Program-made: the position numbers and the translations under genes | NCBI RefSeq assembly: GCF_934190855.1 | Contig: NZ_CAKPTN010000003.1 | Span: 1-30,701, forward strand | DNA: 30,701 nt | Direction of reading: 5' to 3' | Source of the DNA: an uncultured Veillonella sp. | GTDB taxonomy: Bacteria; Bacillota; Negativicutes; Veillonellales; Veillonellaceae | Part shown: piece by piece, positions 16,706 to 24,153 of the stretch | Position numbering within the stretch: the stretch's first letter is position 1 | Layout of the letters: each line of letters starts with the position of its first letter | Notes under the pieces: generated by a model | What the model saw: the letters and a program-made list of their open reading frames with translations, nothing else | What the model was told of the DNA's origin: nothing | Database searches by the model: none

Positions 16706-16745
16706 GATCTTGATCTTTTTTAGTATTTCTGCTATAATAAGGATC
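16706..16745 (+). promoter_or_regulatory. Methyltransferase promoter carrying three GATC sites
   Basis: -35 TTGATC (16710-16715), 17-bp spacer, -10 TATAAT (16733-16738). GATC occurs at 16706, 16712 (within the -35) and 16742 (just after the -10). GATC is the sequence predicted to be methylated and cut by this system, so methylation could tune the promoter. The promoter match is good; the regulatory idea is inference. Confidence 0.6.
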
Positions 16746-16775
16746 TGTGAAGTTGATAAATTAAGGGGTAAAGTA

Positions 16776-18068
16776 ATGAAAATATTCTCCATGTTTGATG
16801 GTGTGGGAGGGTTTATCGTTGGTTTGGAAAACTCCTCTAAAGAGGCTTTCCAAACACTGTATTCTAACCAGTATGAGCCATCTCGTAAGACTCAAGATGC
16901 CTATGAAGTAGGTTTATATAGATTTCCTGATATGGAACATATTCCGACAGATGTAGCTTTAATTCCTAATGAAAAGTTTGAGGAAATGAAAGCCAACGGT
17001 GTAGATATGATTGTTGGGGGCTTTCCTTGCCAAGACTATTCTGTAGCACGTAGTAAAAAGAATGAGCTTGGTATTGAAGGGAAAAAAGGCGTTCTTTTCT
17101 GGGAAATTATCCGTGCTACTGAGGTAATTAGACCTAAGTATTTGGTTTTAGAAAATGTTGACCGTTTATTGAAGGCTCCTTCCAACCAACGTGGTCGTGA
17201 CTTTGCGATTATGTTGGCGGCTTTTAATCAATTAGGTTATTCTGTGGAGTGGCGTGTTATCAATGCTGCTGATTATGGTCGTGCACAACGAAGACGCCGT
17301 GTGTTTTTCTTTGTATTTAGAAATGATACAAAGTGGGGAAAACGACTACATACTAAATACGAAGCCACATTACCTGCTGATGCAGATTTAAATACTCGTT
17401 TAGCGTGCTATACACCTTATATCTTTAAAGACGGTCTTTTTGGTCGTCAGTTCCCTGTTAAAGGTGAAGCTGTTAAGAACCGTATTAATGCCAATAAGCT
17501 TGATGAAGATATTGCTGAAGTTTCTGCAAACTTCTCAGATGGTAAAATGTGGAACTCTGGACTCATGACAAACGGATATTATTATACGATTGAAACTGAA
17601 CCTAAAGGTGATGAAGAACCAATACCAATGAAAGATATTGTGGTTCCCCCTGAACTGGTGCCAGAAGAGTATTATATTGATGGGGAAAAATTAGAGAAGT
17701 TTAAATATCTTCGTGGGCCAAAGAAAATTACACGGACTGCAGCGAATGGACATACTTACACTTTCTCTGAAGGCGGTATGAGTGAATATGACTCTCTTGA
17801 GCTACCAGGACGAACAATGCTTACTTCTGAAGGTAGTGTAAATCGTTCTACACATCTTTTGAAAATTGATGGCAAATATCGTCTCATTACTCCAATTGAA
17901 GCTGAGCGTTTGCAAGACTTCCCTGATGACTGGACACGCTATAAACGCAATGCGAAAGGTGAAGTGGTAGAGGTTTCTGATCGTATGCGTATGTTCTTTA
18001 TGGGGAATGCATTGGTAACCGGTATCGTAAAACGTATTGGTGATGAACTACAAAAAATTGATAAGTAA
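16776..18068 (+). CDS. DNA (cytosine-5) methyltransferase of the restriction system
   Basis: A 430-residue C5-cytosine methyltransferase using S-adenosylmethionine. Motifs in order: I FSMFDGVGGFIVGLE (near the N-terminus), IV GGFPCQDYSVA with the catalytic Cys85, VI ENVDRLL (126-132), VIII QRRRRVFFF (171-179), a variable target-recognition region (about 190-330), IX PGRTMLTSEGSVNR, and X GNALVTGIVKRIGDEL near the end. The start at 16776 is preferred because AAGGGG precedes it and the protein begins at motif I; an in-frame extension upstream spans the promoter. Paired with a Sau3AI-like nuclease, the likely product is 5-methylcytosine in GATC, protecting the host. It can be expressed from its own promoter as well as by read-through. 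Confidence 0.93.
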   Translation: MKIFSMFDGVGGFIVGLENSSKEAFQTLYSNQYEPSRKTQDAYEVGLYRFPDMEHIPTDVALIPNEKFEEMKANGVDMIVGGFPCQDYSVARSKKNELGIEGKKGVLFWEIIRATEVIRPKYLVLENVDRLLKAPSNQRGRDFAIMLAAFNQLGYSVEWRVINAADYGRAQRRRRVFFFVFRNDTKWGKRLHTKYEATLPADADLNTRLACYTPYIFKDGLFGRQFPVKGEAVKNRINANKLDEDIAEVSANFSDGKMWNSGLMTNGYYYTIETEPKGDEEPIPMKDIVVPPELVPEEYYIDGEKLEKFKYLRGPKKITRTAANGHTYTFSEGGMSEYDSLELPGRTMLTSEGSVNRSTHLLKIDGKYRLITPIEAERLQDFPDDWTRYKRNAKGEVVEVSDRMRMFFMGNALVTGIVKRIGDELQKIDK

Positions 18069-18088
18069 AAACTTATAAGTATATATGA

Positions 18089-18118
18089 AAGGGGCTGTTT
18101 TGTTACAGCCCCTTCTAT
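18089..18118 (+). terminator. Strong terminator after the methyltransferase gene
   Basis: AAGGGGCTGT and ACAGCCCCTT form a perfect 10-bp stem around TTTGTT, followed by a T-rich tail. It separates the restriction locus from the small-gene array. Confidence 0.88.
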
Positions 18119-18196
18119 TTTATGTAAAATAATATTTTTATATAAAACTATACTATATAATATAGTTATAGAAATAATGTATATAGGAGGAAGAAT

Positions 18197-18400
18197 ATGG
18201 CTACTTTAATGCAAAAAGATGCTTTATTAGAAGGTGTATTTCAAGCATTAGGATATGTCATTAATAAAAATCCTAATAGTAAAGACAGAGAACTTTTATT
18301 AGATTTGAAAGAAAAAATATATTGCTCTGCTCCAGAAGAATTGGATTTTAATGAGATGAGTCAATATATTAAACAAGTTATTGAAACATATAAAGGCTAA
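18197..18400 (+). CDS. Small protein, first of three tandem paralogs
   Basis: A 67-residue protein starting MATLMQKDALLEGVFQALGY, behind a very good AGGAGG site. It shares with the next two genes the N-terminal motif MAT(L/F)MxKDxLIE, a hydrophobic-alternating helix, a mid-protein ELLxLxxxLY and a C-terminal PEExxxxxEMSxYIKQ segment. The pattern suggests a compact helical protein without membrane segments. I do not recognise the family. A weak promoter (TATAAT at 18156-18161, within an AACTATA/TATAGTT inverted repeat) lies upstream, after the methyltransferase terminator. Confidence 0.7.
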   Translation: MATLMQKDALLEGVFQALGYVINKNPNSKDRELLLDLKEKIYCSAPEELDFNEMSQYIKQVIETYKG

Positions 18401-18404
18401 AATA

Positions 18405-18484
18405 ATGATTGATGGTAATGTTGAGAAACAATTAAAACAATTCGTATGTTGTTACGCGATTACATGGATAAAATGAATAAATAG
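18405..18484 (+). pseudogene. Possible remnant of a short coding sequence between paralogs
   Basis: An ATG at 18405 opens a 23-residue frame (IDGNVEKQLK...). About 30 nt in, the neighbouring frame continues with TIRMLLRDYMDKMNK and stops at 18484, just before the next ribosome binding site. The two halves read like one peptide broken by a one-base shift. No close likeness to the three paralogs is seen. Weakly supported. Confidence 0.25.
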
Positions 18485-18496
18485 GAGTAATTGATT

Positions 18497-18712
18497 ATGG
18501 CTACATTTATGGAAAAAGATATTTTAATTGAGTGTATTTCAACTGCATTAGGATTAACTGCATATAATAATAATTTAAATCATCCTGCAAGAATAGAGTT
18601 ACTAGAATTAAGAAATAAATTATATGGTATGGATCCAGAAGAAATAAACTATAAAGAAGAATTGTCATTTATTAAAGATAAAAAAGCTATATTAGAAAGT
18701 ATTAGTAACTAA
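18497..18712 (+). CDS. Small protein, second of three tandem paralogs
   Basis: A 71-residue protein starting MATFMEKDILIECISTALG. The ATG at 18497 has AGGAG at 10 nt; a TTG two codons earlier is in frame but less likely. Shared features with its neighbours: MATFMxKDxLIE, then LLELRNKLYGMDPEEINYKEELSFIK, which is almost the same as the third gene (LYGMKPEAINYEKELAFIK). It is the longest of the three and ends DKKAILESISN. Function unknown. Confidence 0.7.
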   Translation: MATFMEKDILIECISTALGLTAYNNNLNHPARIELLELRNKLYGMDPEEINYKEELSFIKDKKAILESISN

Positions 18713-18762
18713 TATAACTTTTGTGGATAATATTTGTTTTGTTAGTGAAAAGAGGTATTATT

Positions 18763-18957
18763 ATGGCTACATTTATGCAAAAAGATGTATTGATTGAAGT
18801 TATTTCAAATGTTGTAGGATCAGTTGCCTACAAAGTTAAAACTGATAATCAAGATCTTCTTGAATTACTTCATTTACAAGATACACTATACGGTATGAAG
18901 CCAGAAGCTATAAATTATGAAAAAGAATTAGCATTTATTAAGCAAAAAATAGCATAA
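18763..18957 (+). CDS. Small protein, third tandem paralog, ending at the transposon junction
   Basis: A 64-residue protein starting MATFMQKDVLIEVISNVVG. The ATG at 18763 follows AAAAGAGG; an upstream in-frame extension without a site is not used. It is most like the second gene. It ends FIKQKIA*, seven or more residues short of that copy, and the stop lies in AAAAAATAGCATAAAAA at the predicted left end of the Tn916-like element. The last codons and stop may therefore be supplied by the inserted DNA, making this a slightly truncated gene. Confidence 0.65.
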   Translation: MATFMQKDVLIEVISNVVGSVAYKVKTDNQDLLELLHLQDTLYGMKPEAINYEKELAFIKQKIA

Positions 18958-19123
18958 AAATCTAGTTATCCGCATAAAAACTGGACTTATCACACTTTAT
19001 CAAGGTCAAAACCACTCAATTTACTACTAATTTACTACTTATGAATGAGCTTTGATACGACGATTTATCCTTGAAAAGTGAAGATATAAAGATACTTCCA
19101 ATAAAATTTGAATATTTAATAGG

Positions 19124-19157
19124 TAGACACTTCAAAAAATGAGGTGTCTATTTTTTT
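19124..19157 (+). terminator. Hairpin terminator near the left end of the element
   Basis: TAGACACTTC and GAGGTGTCTA pair over 10 positions with one mismatch around AAAAAAT, followed by seven T. It lies between the element's left end and its first genes, where it could stop host transcription entering the element or weaken read-through from the circular form. Confidence 0.75.
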
Positions 19158-19183
19158 ACCCGATTTTGAAAGGAAGTGAACTT

Positions 19184-19258
19184 ATGAAAACAAAAAATCA
19201 AGAATCAAAAGGTCGTTCCCCACTCTTTAAGACCATCAAACATTCATTCAGCCAATAA
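19184..19258 (+). CDS. Candidate 24-residue peptide upstream of orf23
   Basis: A 24-codon frame starting at ATG 19184 with GAAAGGAAGTG at a good distance. The peptide is basic and polar (starts MKTKNQESKGRSPLFK, ends SFSQ) and stops 22 bp before the orf23 start. The strong ribosome binding site and close spacing suggest it is translated, perhaps as a leader peptide. I know no function for it, and small size alone makes this uncertain. Confidence 0.4.
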   Translation: MKTKNQESKGRSPLFKTIKHSFSQ

Positions 19259-19280
19259 AAAAGAAAGGATAGGTAAAAAT

Positions 19281-19595
19281 ATGGAACTTAAATTTGTGAT
19301 TCCCAACATGGAAAAAACATTCGGCAATTTAGAATTTGCTGGCGAGGATAAAGTCGTTCAGCGAAGAATCAACGGACGGCTAACTGTCTTATCAAGAAGC
19401 TATAATCTCTATTCTGATGTTCAAAGAGCAGATGATATTGTGGTGGTGCTTCCTGCTGAAGCTGGCGAAAAACATTTCGGCTTTGAGGAACGTGTGAAGT
19501 TAGTCAATCCACGTATTACCGCAGAGGGCTACAAAATCGGCACTCGTGGTTTTACAAATTACCTTTTACATGCTGACGACATGATAAAAGAATAA
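19281..19595 (+). CDS. orf23: Tn916 Orf23, YdcP/DUF961-type protein
   Basis: A 104-residue protein, MELKFVIPNMEKTFGNLEFA..., identical in plan to Tn916 Orf23 and similar to the next gene, with which it forms a tandem pair of DUF961-type proteins. Preceded by AAAGGATAGG. In ICEBs1 the corresponding small genes lie at the head of the transfer operon. The biochemical role is not established to my knowledge. It begins the long rightward transfer operon. Confidence 0.92.
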   Translation: MELKFVIPNMEKTFGNLEFAGEDKVVQRRINGRLTVLSRSYNLYSDVQRADDIVVVLPAEAGEKHFGFEERVKLVNPRITAEGYKIGTRGFTNYLLHADDMIKE

Positions 19596-19610
19596 AGAAA
19601 GAGAGGAAAA

Positions 19611-19997
19611 ATGATGAGATTAGCAAATGGCATTGTATTAGATAAAGACACGACTTTTGGAGAATTGAAATTCTCTGCTCTACGTCGTGAAGTGAGAATC
19701 CAAAATGAAGACGGGTCGGTTTCAGATGAAATCAAGGAACGTACCTATGACTTAAAATCCAAAGGACAAGGACGCATGATTCAAGTAAGTATTCCTGCCA
19801 GCGTGCCTTTGAAAGAGTTTGATTATAACGCACGGGTGGAACTTATCAATCCCATTGCGGACACCGTTGCTACTGCCACCTATCAAGGAGCAGATGTTGA
19901 CTGGTATATCAAGGCAGACGATATTGTGCTGACAAAGGATTCTAGTTCATTCAAAGCTCAACCACAAGCAAAGAAAGAACCGACACAAGACAAATAG
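19611..19997 (+). CDS. orf22: Tn916 Orf22, YdcP/DUF961-type protein
   Basis: A 128-residue protein with the same fold type as Orf23 (compare LDKDTTFGELKFSALRREVR with the Orf23 start) and a Lys/Gln-rich tail (QPQAKKEPTQDK). Two ATGs lie in tandem (19611 and 19614) behind GAGAGG; either can serve. It is 15 bp after orf23 and 28 bp before orf21, so part of one operon. Its role in transfer is not defined. Confidence 0.92.
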   Translation: MMRLANGIVLDKDTTFGELKFSALRREVRIQNEDGSVSDEIKERTYDLKSKGQGRMIQVSIPASVPLKEFDYNARVELINPIADTVATATYQGADVDWYIKADDIVLTKDSSSFKAQPQAKKEPTQDK

Positions 19998-20025
19998 TCG
20001 CTAGGTAGAAAGGAGACTTTTTCGC

Positions 20026-21411
20026 ATGAAACAGCGTGGTAAAAGGATTCGCCCATCTGGTAAAGATTTAGTCTTTCATTTTACGATAGCGTCACTCCTG
20101 CCTGTTTTCCTGCTGGTTGTCGGACTGTTTCATGTGAAGACAATCCAGCAGATCAACTGGCAGGATTTTAACCTATCACAAGCAGATAAGATTGACATTC
20201 CCTATTTAATTATCAGTTTCAGTGTCGCAATTCTTATCTGCTTGCTGGTAGCGTTTGTATTCAAACGGGTTCGCTATGATACGGTTAAACAACTTTACCA
20301 CCGTCAAAAACTGGCAAAGATGATACTTGAAAACAAGTGGTATGAATCTGAACAGGTCAAAACAGAGGGTTTCTTTAAAGATAGTGCTGGTCGTACAAAG
20401 GAAAAGATAACCTACTTCCCTAAAATGTATTATCGACTTAAAAATGGCTTGATACAGATACGGGTGGAAATCACGCTGGGAAAATATCAAGACCAACTCT
20501 TACACTTGGAAAAGAAATTAGAGAGTGGCTTGTACTGTGAGCTGACGGATAAAGAGTTAAAGGATTCCTATGTGGAATATACTTTGCTCTATGACACCAT
20601 AGCCAGTCGTATTTCTATTGATGAAGTAGAAGCTAAAGATGGTAAACTTCGCTTAATGAAAAACGTATGGTGGGAATATGATAAGCTCCCTCATATGTTG
20701 ATTGCTGGTGGTACAGGTGGCGGTAAAACTTACTTTATACTGACACTGATTGAAGCCTTGCTTCATACAGATTCAAAACTGTATATTCTTGACCCGAAAA
20801 ATGCTGACCTTGCGGACTTAGGTTCTGTGATGGCAAATGTCTACTATAGAAAAGAAGACTTGCTTTCTTGCATTGAAACATTCTATGAAGAAATGATGAA
20901 ACGTAGTGAGGAAATGAAGCAGATGAAGAACTATAAGACTGGCAAAAATTATGCTTACTTAGGTCTCCCGGCACACTTCTTAATCTTTGATGAATACGTC
21001 GCTTTCATGGAAATGCTGGGAACAAAAGAAAACACCGCAGTTATGAATAAGCTGAAACAGATTGTCATGTTAGGTCGTCAAGCTGGCTTCTTTCTAATAC
21101 TGGCTTGTCAACGTCCAGACGCAAAATATTTAGGCGACGGAATCCGTGATCAGTTTAATTTCAGAGTGGCTTTAGGTCGTATGTCTGAAATGGGCTATGG
21201 CATGATGTTTGGCAGTGACGTACAAAAGGATTTCTTCTTAAAGCGAATCAAAGGTCGTGGCTATGTTGATGTAGGAACAAGTGTCATATCAGAGTTTTAT
21301 ACTCCCCTTGTACCAAAAGGATATGATTTCTTGGAGGAAATTAAAAAGTTATCCAACAGCAGACAGTCCACGCAGGCGACGTGCGAAGCGGAAGTCGCAG
21401 GTGTGGACTGA
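20026..21411 (+). CDS. orf21: Tn916 Orf21, FtsK/SpoIIIE-type coupling protein
   Basis: A 461-residue membrane ATPase related to ConQ of ICEBs1, thought to bring the relaxase-DNA complex to the transfer channel. Two N-terminal membrane segments (about residues 17-37 and 58-79) are followed by a cytoplasmic domain with Walker A GGTGGGKT (228-235), Walker B LIFDEY and the FtsK-type segment LACQRPDAKYLGDGIRDQFNFRVALGR. The start at 20026 follows AAAGGAG. Its 3' end (SNSRQSTQATCEAEVAGVD) runs into the oriT region. Confidence 0.95.
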   Translation: MKQRGKRIRPSGKDLVFHFTIASLLPVFLLVVGLFHVKTIQQINWQDFNLSQADKIDIPYLIISFSVAILICLLVAFVFKRVRYDTVKQLYHRQKLAKMILENKWYESEQVKTEGFFKDSAGRTKEKITYFPKMYYRLKNGLIQIRVEITLGKYQDQLLHLEKKLESGLYCELTDKELKDSYVEYTLLYDTIASRISIDEVEAKDGKLRLMKNVWWEYDKLPHMLIAGGTGGGKTYFILTLIEALLHTDSKLYILDPKNADLADLGSVMANVYYRKEDLLSCIETFYEEMMKRSEEMKQMKNYKTGKNYAYLGLPAHFLIFDEYVAFMEMLGTKENTAVMNKLKQIVMLGRQAGFFLILACQRPDAKYLGDGIRDQFNFRVALGRMSEMGYGMMFGSDVQKDFFLKRIKGRGYVDVGTSVISEFYTPLVPKGYDFLEEIKKLSNSRQSTQATCEAEVAGVD

Positions 21412-21415
21412 TCTT

Positions 21416-21480
21416 GCTGGCTGGTGTGGCAATAGCCACGCCAGCACTTAACCCCCCGTATCTAACAGGGGGGTACAAAT
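21416..21480 (+). other. oriT: Origin of transfer (oriT) of the Tn916-like element
   Basis: In the orf21-orf20 gap there are two inverted repeats: GCTGGTGTGGC/GCCACGCCAGC around AATA (about 21418-21446), then ACCCCCC and GGGGGGT flanking GTATCTAACA (21451-21474). The second closely resembles the nic-site hairpin of ICEBs1 (C-run, ..CTAACA, G-run), the substrate of NicK/Orf20-type relaxases. Position and sequence match the known Tn916 oriT location. The nick position is not shown directly. Confidence 0.85.
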
Positions 21481-21588
21481 CGACAGGAAACAGTCAAAAA
21501 AACATTAGAAAATCCTTTGGTTACAAGGGATTTACAAAATTTCAGCGTATGTCAAATGGGCTTTAAAAGTTGACATACGCCTTTTTGA

Positions 21589-22794
21589 TTGGAGGGATTT
21601 TTACTGAATGAACAAACTTGGTTACAGCATTTAAAAGAAAAACGCTTGGCTTATGGACTATCTCAAAACCGTTTAGCTGTTGCGACTGGTATTACAAGGC
21701 AGTATCTAAGCGATATTGAAACAGGAAAAGTCAAGCCATCAGAGGATTTACAGCAGTCCCTTTGGGAAGCTCTGGAACGCTTCAATCCCGACGCTCCCCT
21801 TGAAATGCTGTTTGATTATGTAAGGATTCGCTTTCCGACAACAGACGTACAGCAGGTGGTCGAAAACATCTTACAACTGAAACTGTCCTATTTTCTTCAT
21901 GAGGACTATGGTTTCTATTCTTATTCAGAGCATTATGCTTTAGGCGACATATTCGTCCTTTGCTCCCATGAACTGGACAAAGGAGTTCTGGTGGAATTGA
22001 AAGGTCGTGGGTGCAGACAATTTGAAAGCTATCTTCTGGCACAACAAAGAAGCTGGTATGAGTTCTTTATGGACGTTTTGGTGGCTGGCGGTGTGATGAA
22101 ACGCCTTGACCTTGCCATTAACGATAAGACAGGGATTTTGAATATCCCTGTACTCACTGAAAAGTGCCAACAGGAAGAATGTATCTCCGTCTTCCGCAGT
22201 TTTAAAAGCTATCGCAGTGGCGAACTGGTACGCAAAGAGGAAAAGGAATGTATGGGAAACACCCTCTATATCGGTTCATTACAAAGTGAAGTTTATTTCT
22301 GTATCTATGAAAAGGACTACGAGCAGTACAAGAAAAATGATATTCCCATTGAAGACGCAGAAGTAAAAAACCGTTTTGAGATTCGATTGAAAAATGAGCG
22401 TGCCTATTATGCAGTCCGTGATTTACTCGTCTATGACAATCCAGAGCATACCGCCTTTAAAATTATCAATCGGTATATCCGTTTTGTAGATAAAGACGAT
22501 TCCAAACCTCGTTCTGATTGGAAACTGAATGAAGAATGGGCTTGGTTTATTGGGAACAATCGTGAACGATTAAAACTAACCACAAAACCAGAGCCTTACT
22601 CCTTCCAAAGGACGCTGAACTGGCTATCTCATCAAGTTGCCCCGACCTTAAAGGTTGCGATTAAACTTGATGAAATCAACCAGACGCAGGTTGTAAAAGA
22701 CATTCTCGACCATGCGAAACTGACAGACCGACACAAGCAGATTTTGAAGCAACAGTCAGTAAAAGAACAGGACGTGATAACAACAAAAAAATAA
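21589..22794 (+). CDS. orf20: Tn916 Orf20, relaxase (Rep_trans family) with HTH
   Basis: A 401-residue relaxase that nicks oriT and starts single-strand transfer; relatives also support rolling-circle replication of the excised circle. The N-terminal helix-turn-helix (about residues 17-55, LSQNRLAVATGITRQYLSDI) precedes a Rep_trans/NicK-type catalytic domain with family blocks such as RLDLAINDKTG and FEIRLKNERA. The conventional start is the TTG at 21589, which gives MEGFLLNEQTW. However, the ribosome binding site GGAGGG (21591-21596) lies after that codon, so initiation at a non-ATG codon near 21601-21606 is possible. It lies directly downstream of oriT. Confidence 0.95.
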   Translation: MEGFLLNEQTWLQHLKEKRLAYGLSQNRLAVATGITRQYLSDIETGKVKPSEDLQQSLWEALERFNPDAPLEMLFDYVRIRFPTTDVQQVVENILQLKLSYFLHEDYGFYSYSEHYALGDIFVLCSHELDKGVLVELKGRGCRQFESYLLAQQRSWYEFFMDVLVAGGVMKRLDLAINDKTGILNIPVLTEKCQQEECISVFRSFKSYRSGELVRKEEKECMGNTLYIGSLQSEVYFCIYEKDYEQYKKNDIPIEDAEVKNRFEIRLKNERAYYAVRDLLVYDNPEHTAFKIINRYIRFVDKDDSKPRSDWKLNEEWAWFIGNNRERLKLTTKPEPYSFQRTLNWLSHQVAPTLKVAIKLDEINQTQVVKDILDHAKLTDRHKQILKQQSVKEQDVITTKK

Positions 22795-22836
22795 CTCAAA
22801 TACAAATTCATTGAATATAGAGAGGAGAACATTTTT

Positions 22837-23058
22837 ATGAATTTTGGACAAAACCTTTATAACTGGTTTCTATCAAACGCTCAATCACTGGTGCTTTTAG
22901 CAATCGTTGTGATTGGCTTGTATCTTGGCTTCAAGCGTGAGTTTAGCAAACTGATTGGCTTTTTAATTATTGCGATTATTGCGGTTGGCTTAGTCTTCAA
23001 CGCTGCTGGAGTAAAAGACATTTTACTAGAGCTATTCAATCGCATTATTGGTGCTTAA
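22837..23058 (+). CDS. orf19: Tn916 Orf19, small TcpD-like membrane protein
   Basis: A 73-residue protein with two hydrophobic segments (LVLLAIVVIGLYLGF and LIGFLIIAIIAVGLVF) joined by a short basic loop. The start follows AGAGGAG. It corresponds to the small membrane protein of Gram-positive conjugation modules (TcpD/ConC-like), probably a channel component. A hairpin GGAATATAAG/CTTATGTTCC lies between it and ardA. Confidence 0.88.
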   Translation: MNFGQNLYNWFLSNAQSLVLLAIVVIGLYLGFKREFSKLIGFLIIAIIAVGLVFNAAGVKDILLELFNRIIGA

Positions 23059-23174
23059 ATAAAACCGTTCTTTTGTGGAATATAAGTGGTTTTCTTATGT
23101 TCCGCAAAGGAATGGTACACCAAACGAAGTGCGGTAGGGATTTTTGAATCTCTACAAAGAAAGGACGTGAATAT

Positions 23175-23672
23175 ATGGACGATATGCAAGTCTATATTGC
23201 GAATTTAGGCAAATACAATGAGGGCGAATTGGTCGGTGCGTGGTTTACCTTTCCCATTGACTTTGAGGAAGTCAAAGAGAAAATCGGCTTGAATGATGAA
23301 TATGAGGAATACGCCATTCATGACTACGAGTTACCCTTTACGGTTGACGAATACACTTCCATTGGCGAACTCAATCGACTATGGGAAATGGTATCGGAAT
23401 TACCCGAAGAATTACAATCGGAGCTATCTGCTCTGCTCACTCATTTTTCAAGCATTGAAGAACTAAGCGAACATCAAGAGGATATTATCATTCATTCCGA
23501 TTGTGATGATATGTATGACGTGGCACGCTACTACATTGAAGAAACGGGTGCTTTAGGCGAAGTACCAGCTAGTCTTCAAAACTATATTGATTATCAAGCC
23601 TATGGTCGGGATTTAGACCTTTCAGGAACGTTTATCTCAACCAATCATGGGATTTTTGAAATCGTCTATTAA
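23175..23672 (+). CDS. ardA: ArdA anti-restriction protein (Tn916 Orf18)
   Basis: A 165-residue, very acidic protein that mimics B-form DNA and inhibits type I restriction enzymes, and to some extent their methylases, helping the element survive entry into a new host. Features: MQVYIANLGKYNEGELVGAWFTFPID at the N-terminus, dense Asp/Glu throughout, and a C-terminal ArdA block ending in GTFISTNHGIFEIVY. Length and sequence equal the Tn916 protein as I recall it. It is known to act on type I systems, so it need not affect the type II system encoded just upstream. Confidence 0.96.
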   Translation: MDDMQVYIANLGKYNEGELVGAWFTFPIDFEEVKEKIGLNDEYEEYAIHDYELPFTVDEYTSIGELNRLWEMVSELPEELQSELSALLTHFSSIEELSEHQEDIIIHSDCDDMYDVARYYIEETGALGEVPASLQNYIDYQAYGRDLDLSGTFISTNHGIFEIVY

Positions 23673-23760
23673 ATCTGTCGGTACATTACTACTGGCAGAT
23701 TTTCTATTTTACGGGGTGGCTCAATCAGCTACCCCTATTTTTTATGAAAGGATTGATTAC

Positions 23761-24153
23761 ATGAAGAAAATACGAAGCTATACCAGTATCTGGTCTGTGG
23801 AAAAGGTACTGTATTCTATCAATGATTTTAGACTTCCGTTTCCCATAACCTTTACGCAAATGACATGGTTTGTCGTGTCACTCTTTGCAGTGATGATACT
23901 TGGCAACTTGCCCCCTCTTTCCATGATAGAGGGAGCATTTCTCAAATACTTTGGGATTCCTGTGGCTTTCACATGGTTTATGTCTACAAAAACTTTTGAT
24001 GGTAAAAAGCCTTATGGATTTTTGAAGTCTGTCATTGCTTATGCACTGCGACCAAAGCTGACCTATGCAGGAAAAAAAGTAACGCTTGGCAGAAACCAGC
24101 CACAAGAAGCCATTACAGCAGTTAGGAGTGAATTTTATGGCATATCCAATTAA
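23761..24153 (+). CDS. orf17: Tn916 Orf17, TcpE-family membrane protein
   Basis: A 130-residue membrane protein of the conjugation channel, ConD/TcpE-like. I start it at ATG 23761 (MKKIRSYTSIWSVEKVLY), behind GAAAGGA, as this fits TcpE length; an in-frame ATG at 23647 overlaps ardA and would add 38 residues without a good site. Two membrane segments lie at about residues 33-75. The block FDGKKPYGFLKSVIAYALRPK is typical. It overlaps the start of orf16. Confidence 0.88.
   Translation: MKKIRSYTSIWSVEKVLYSINDFRLPFPITFTQMTWFVVSLFAVMILGNLPPLSMIEGAFLKYFGIPVAFTWFMSTKTFDGKKPYGFLKSVIAYALRPKLTYAGKKVTLGRNQPQEAITAVRSEFYGISN

Noticed and set aside
16704..16775. N-terminal extension of the methyltransferase
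   Set aside because: The in-frame extension runs through the -35/-10 promoter and ahead of methyltransferase motif I, with the ribosome binding site only before 16776.
21381..21566. A 61-residue plus-strand frame across oriT
   Set aside because: It overlaps the orf21 end and the oriT hairpins; the sequence there is explained by oriT.
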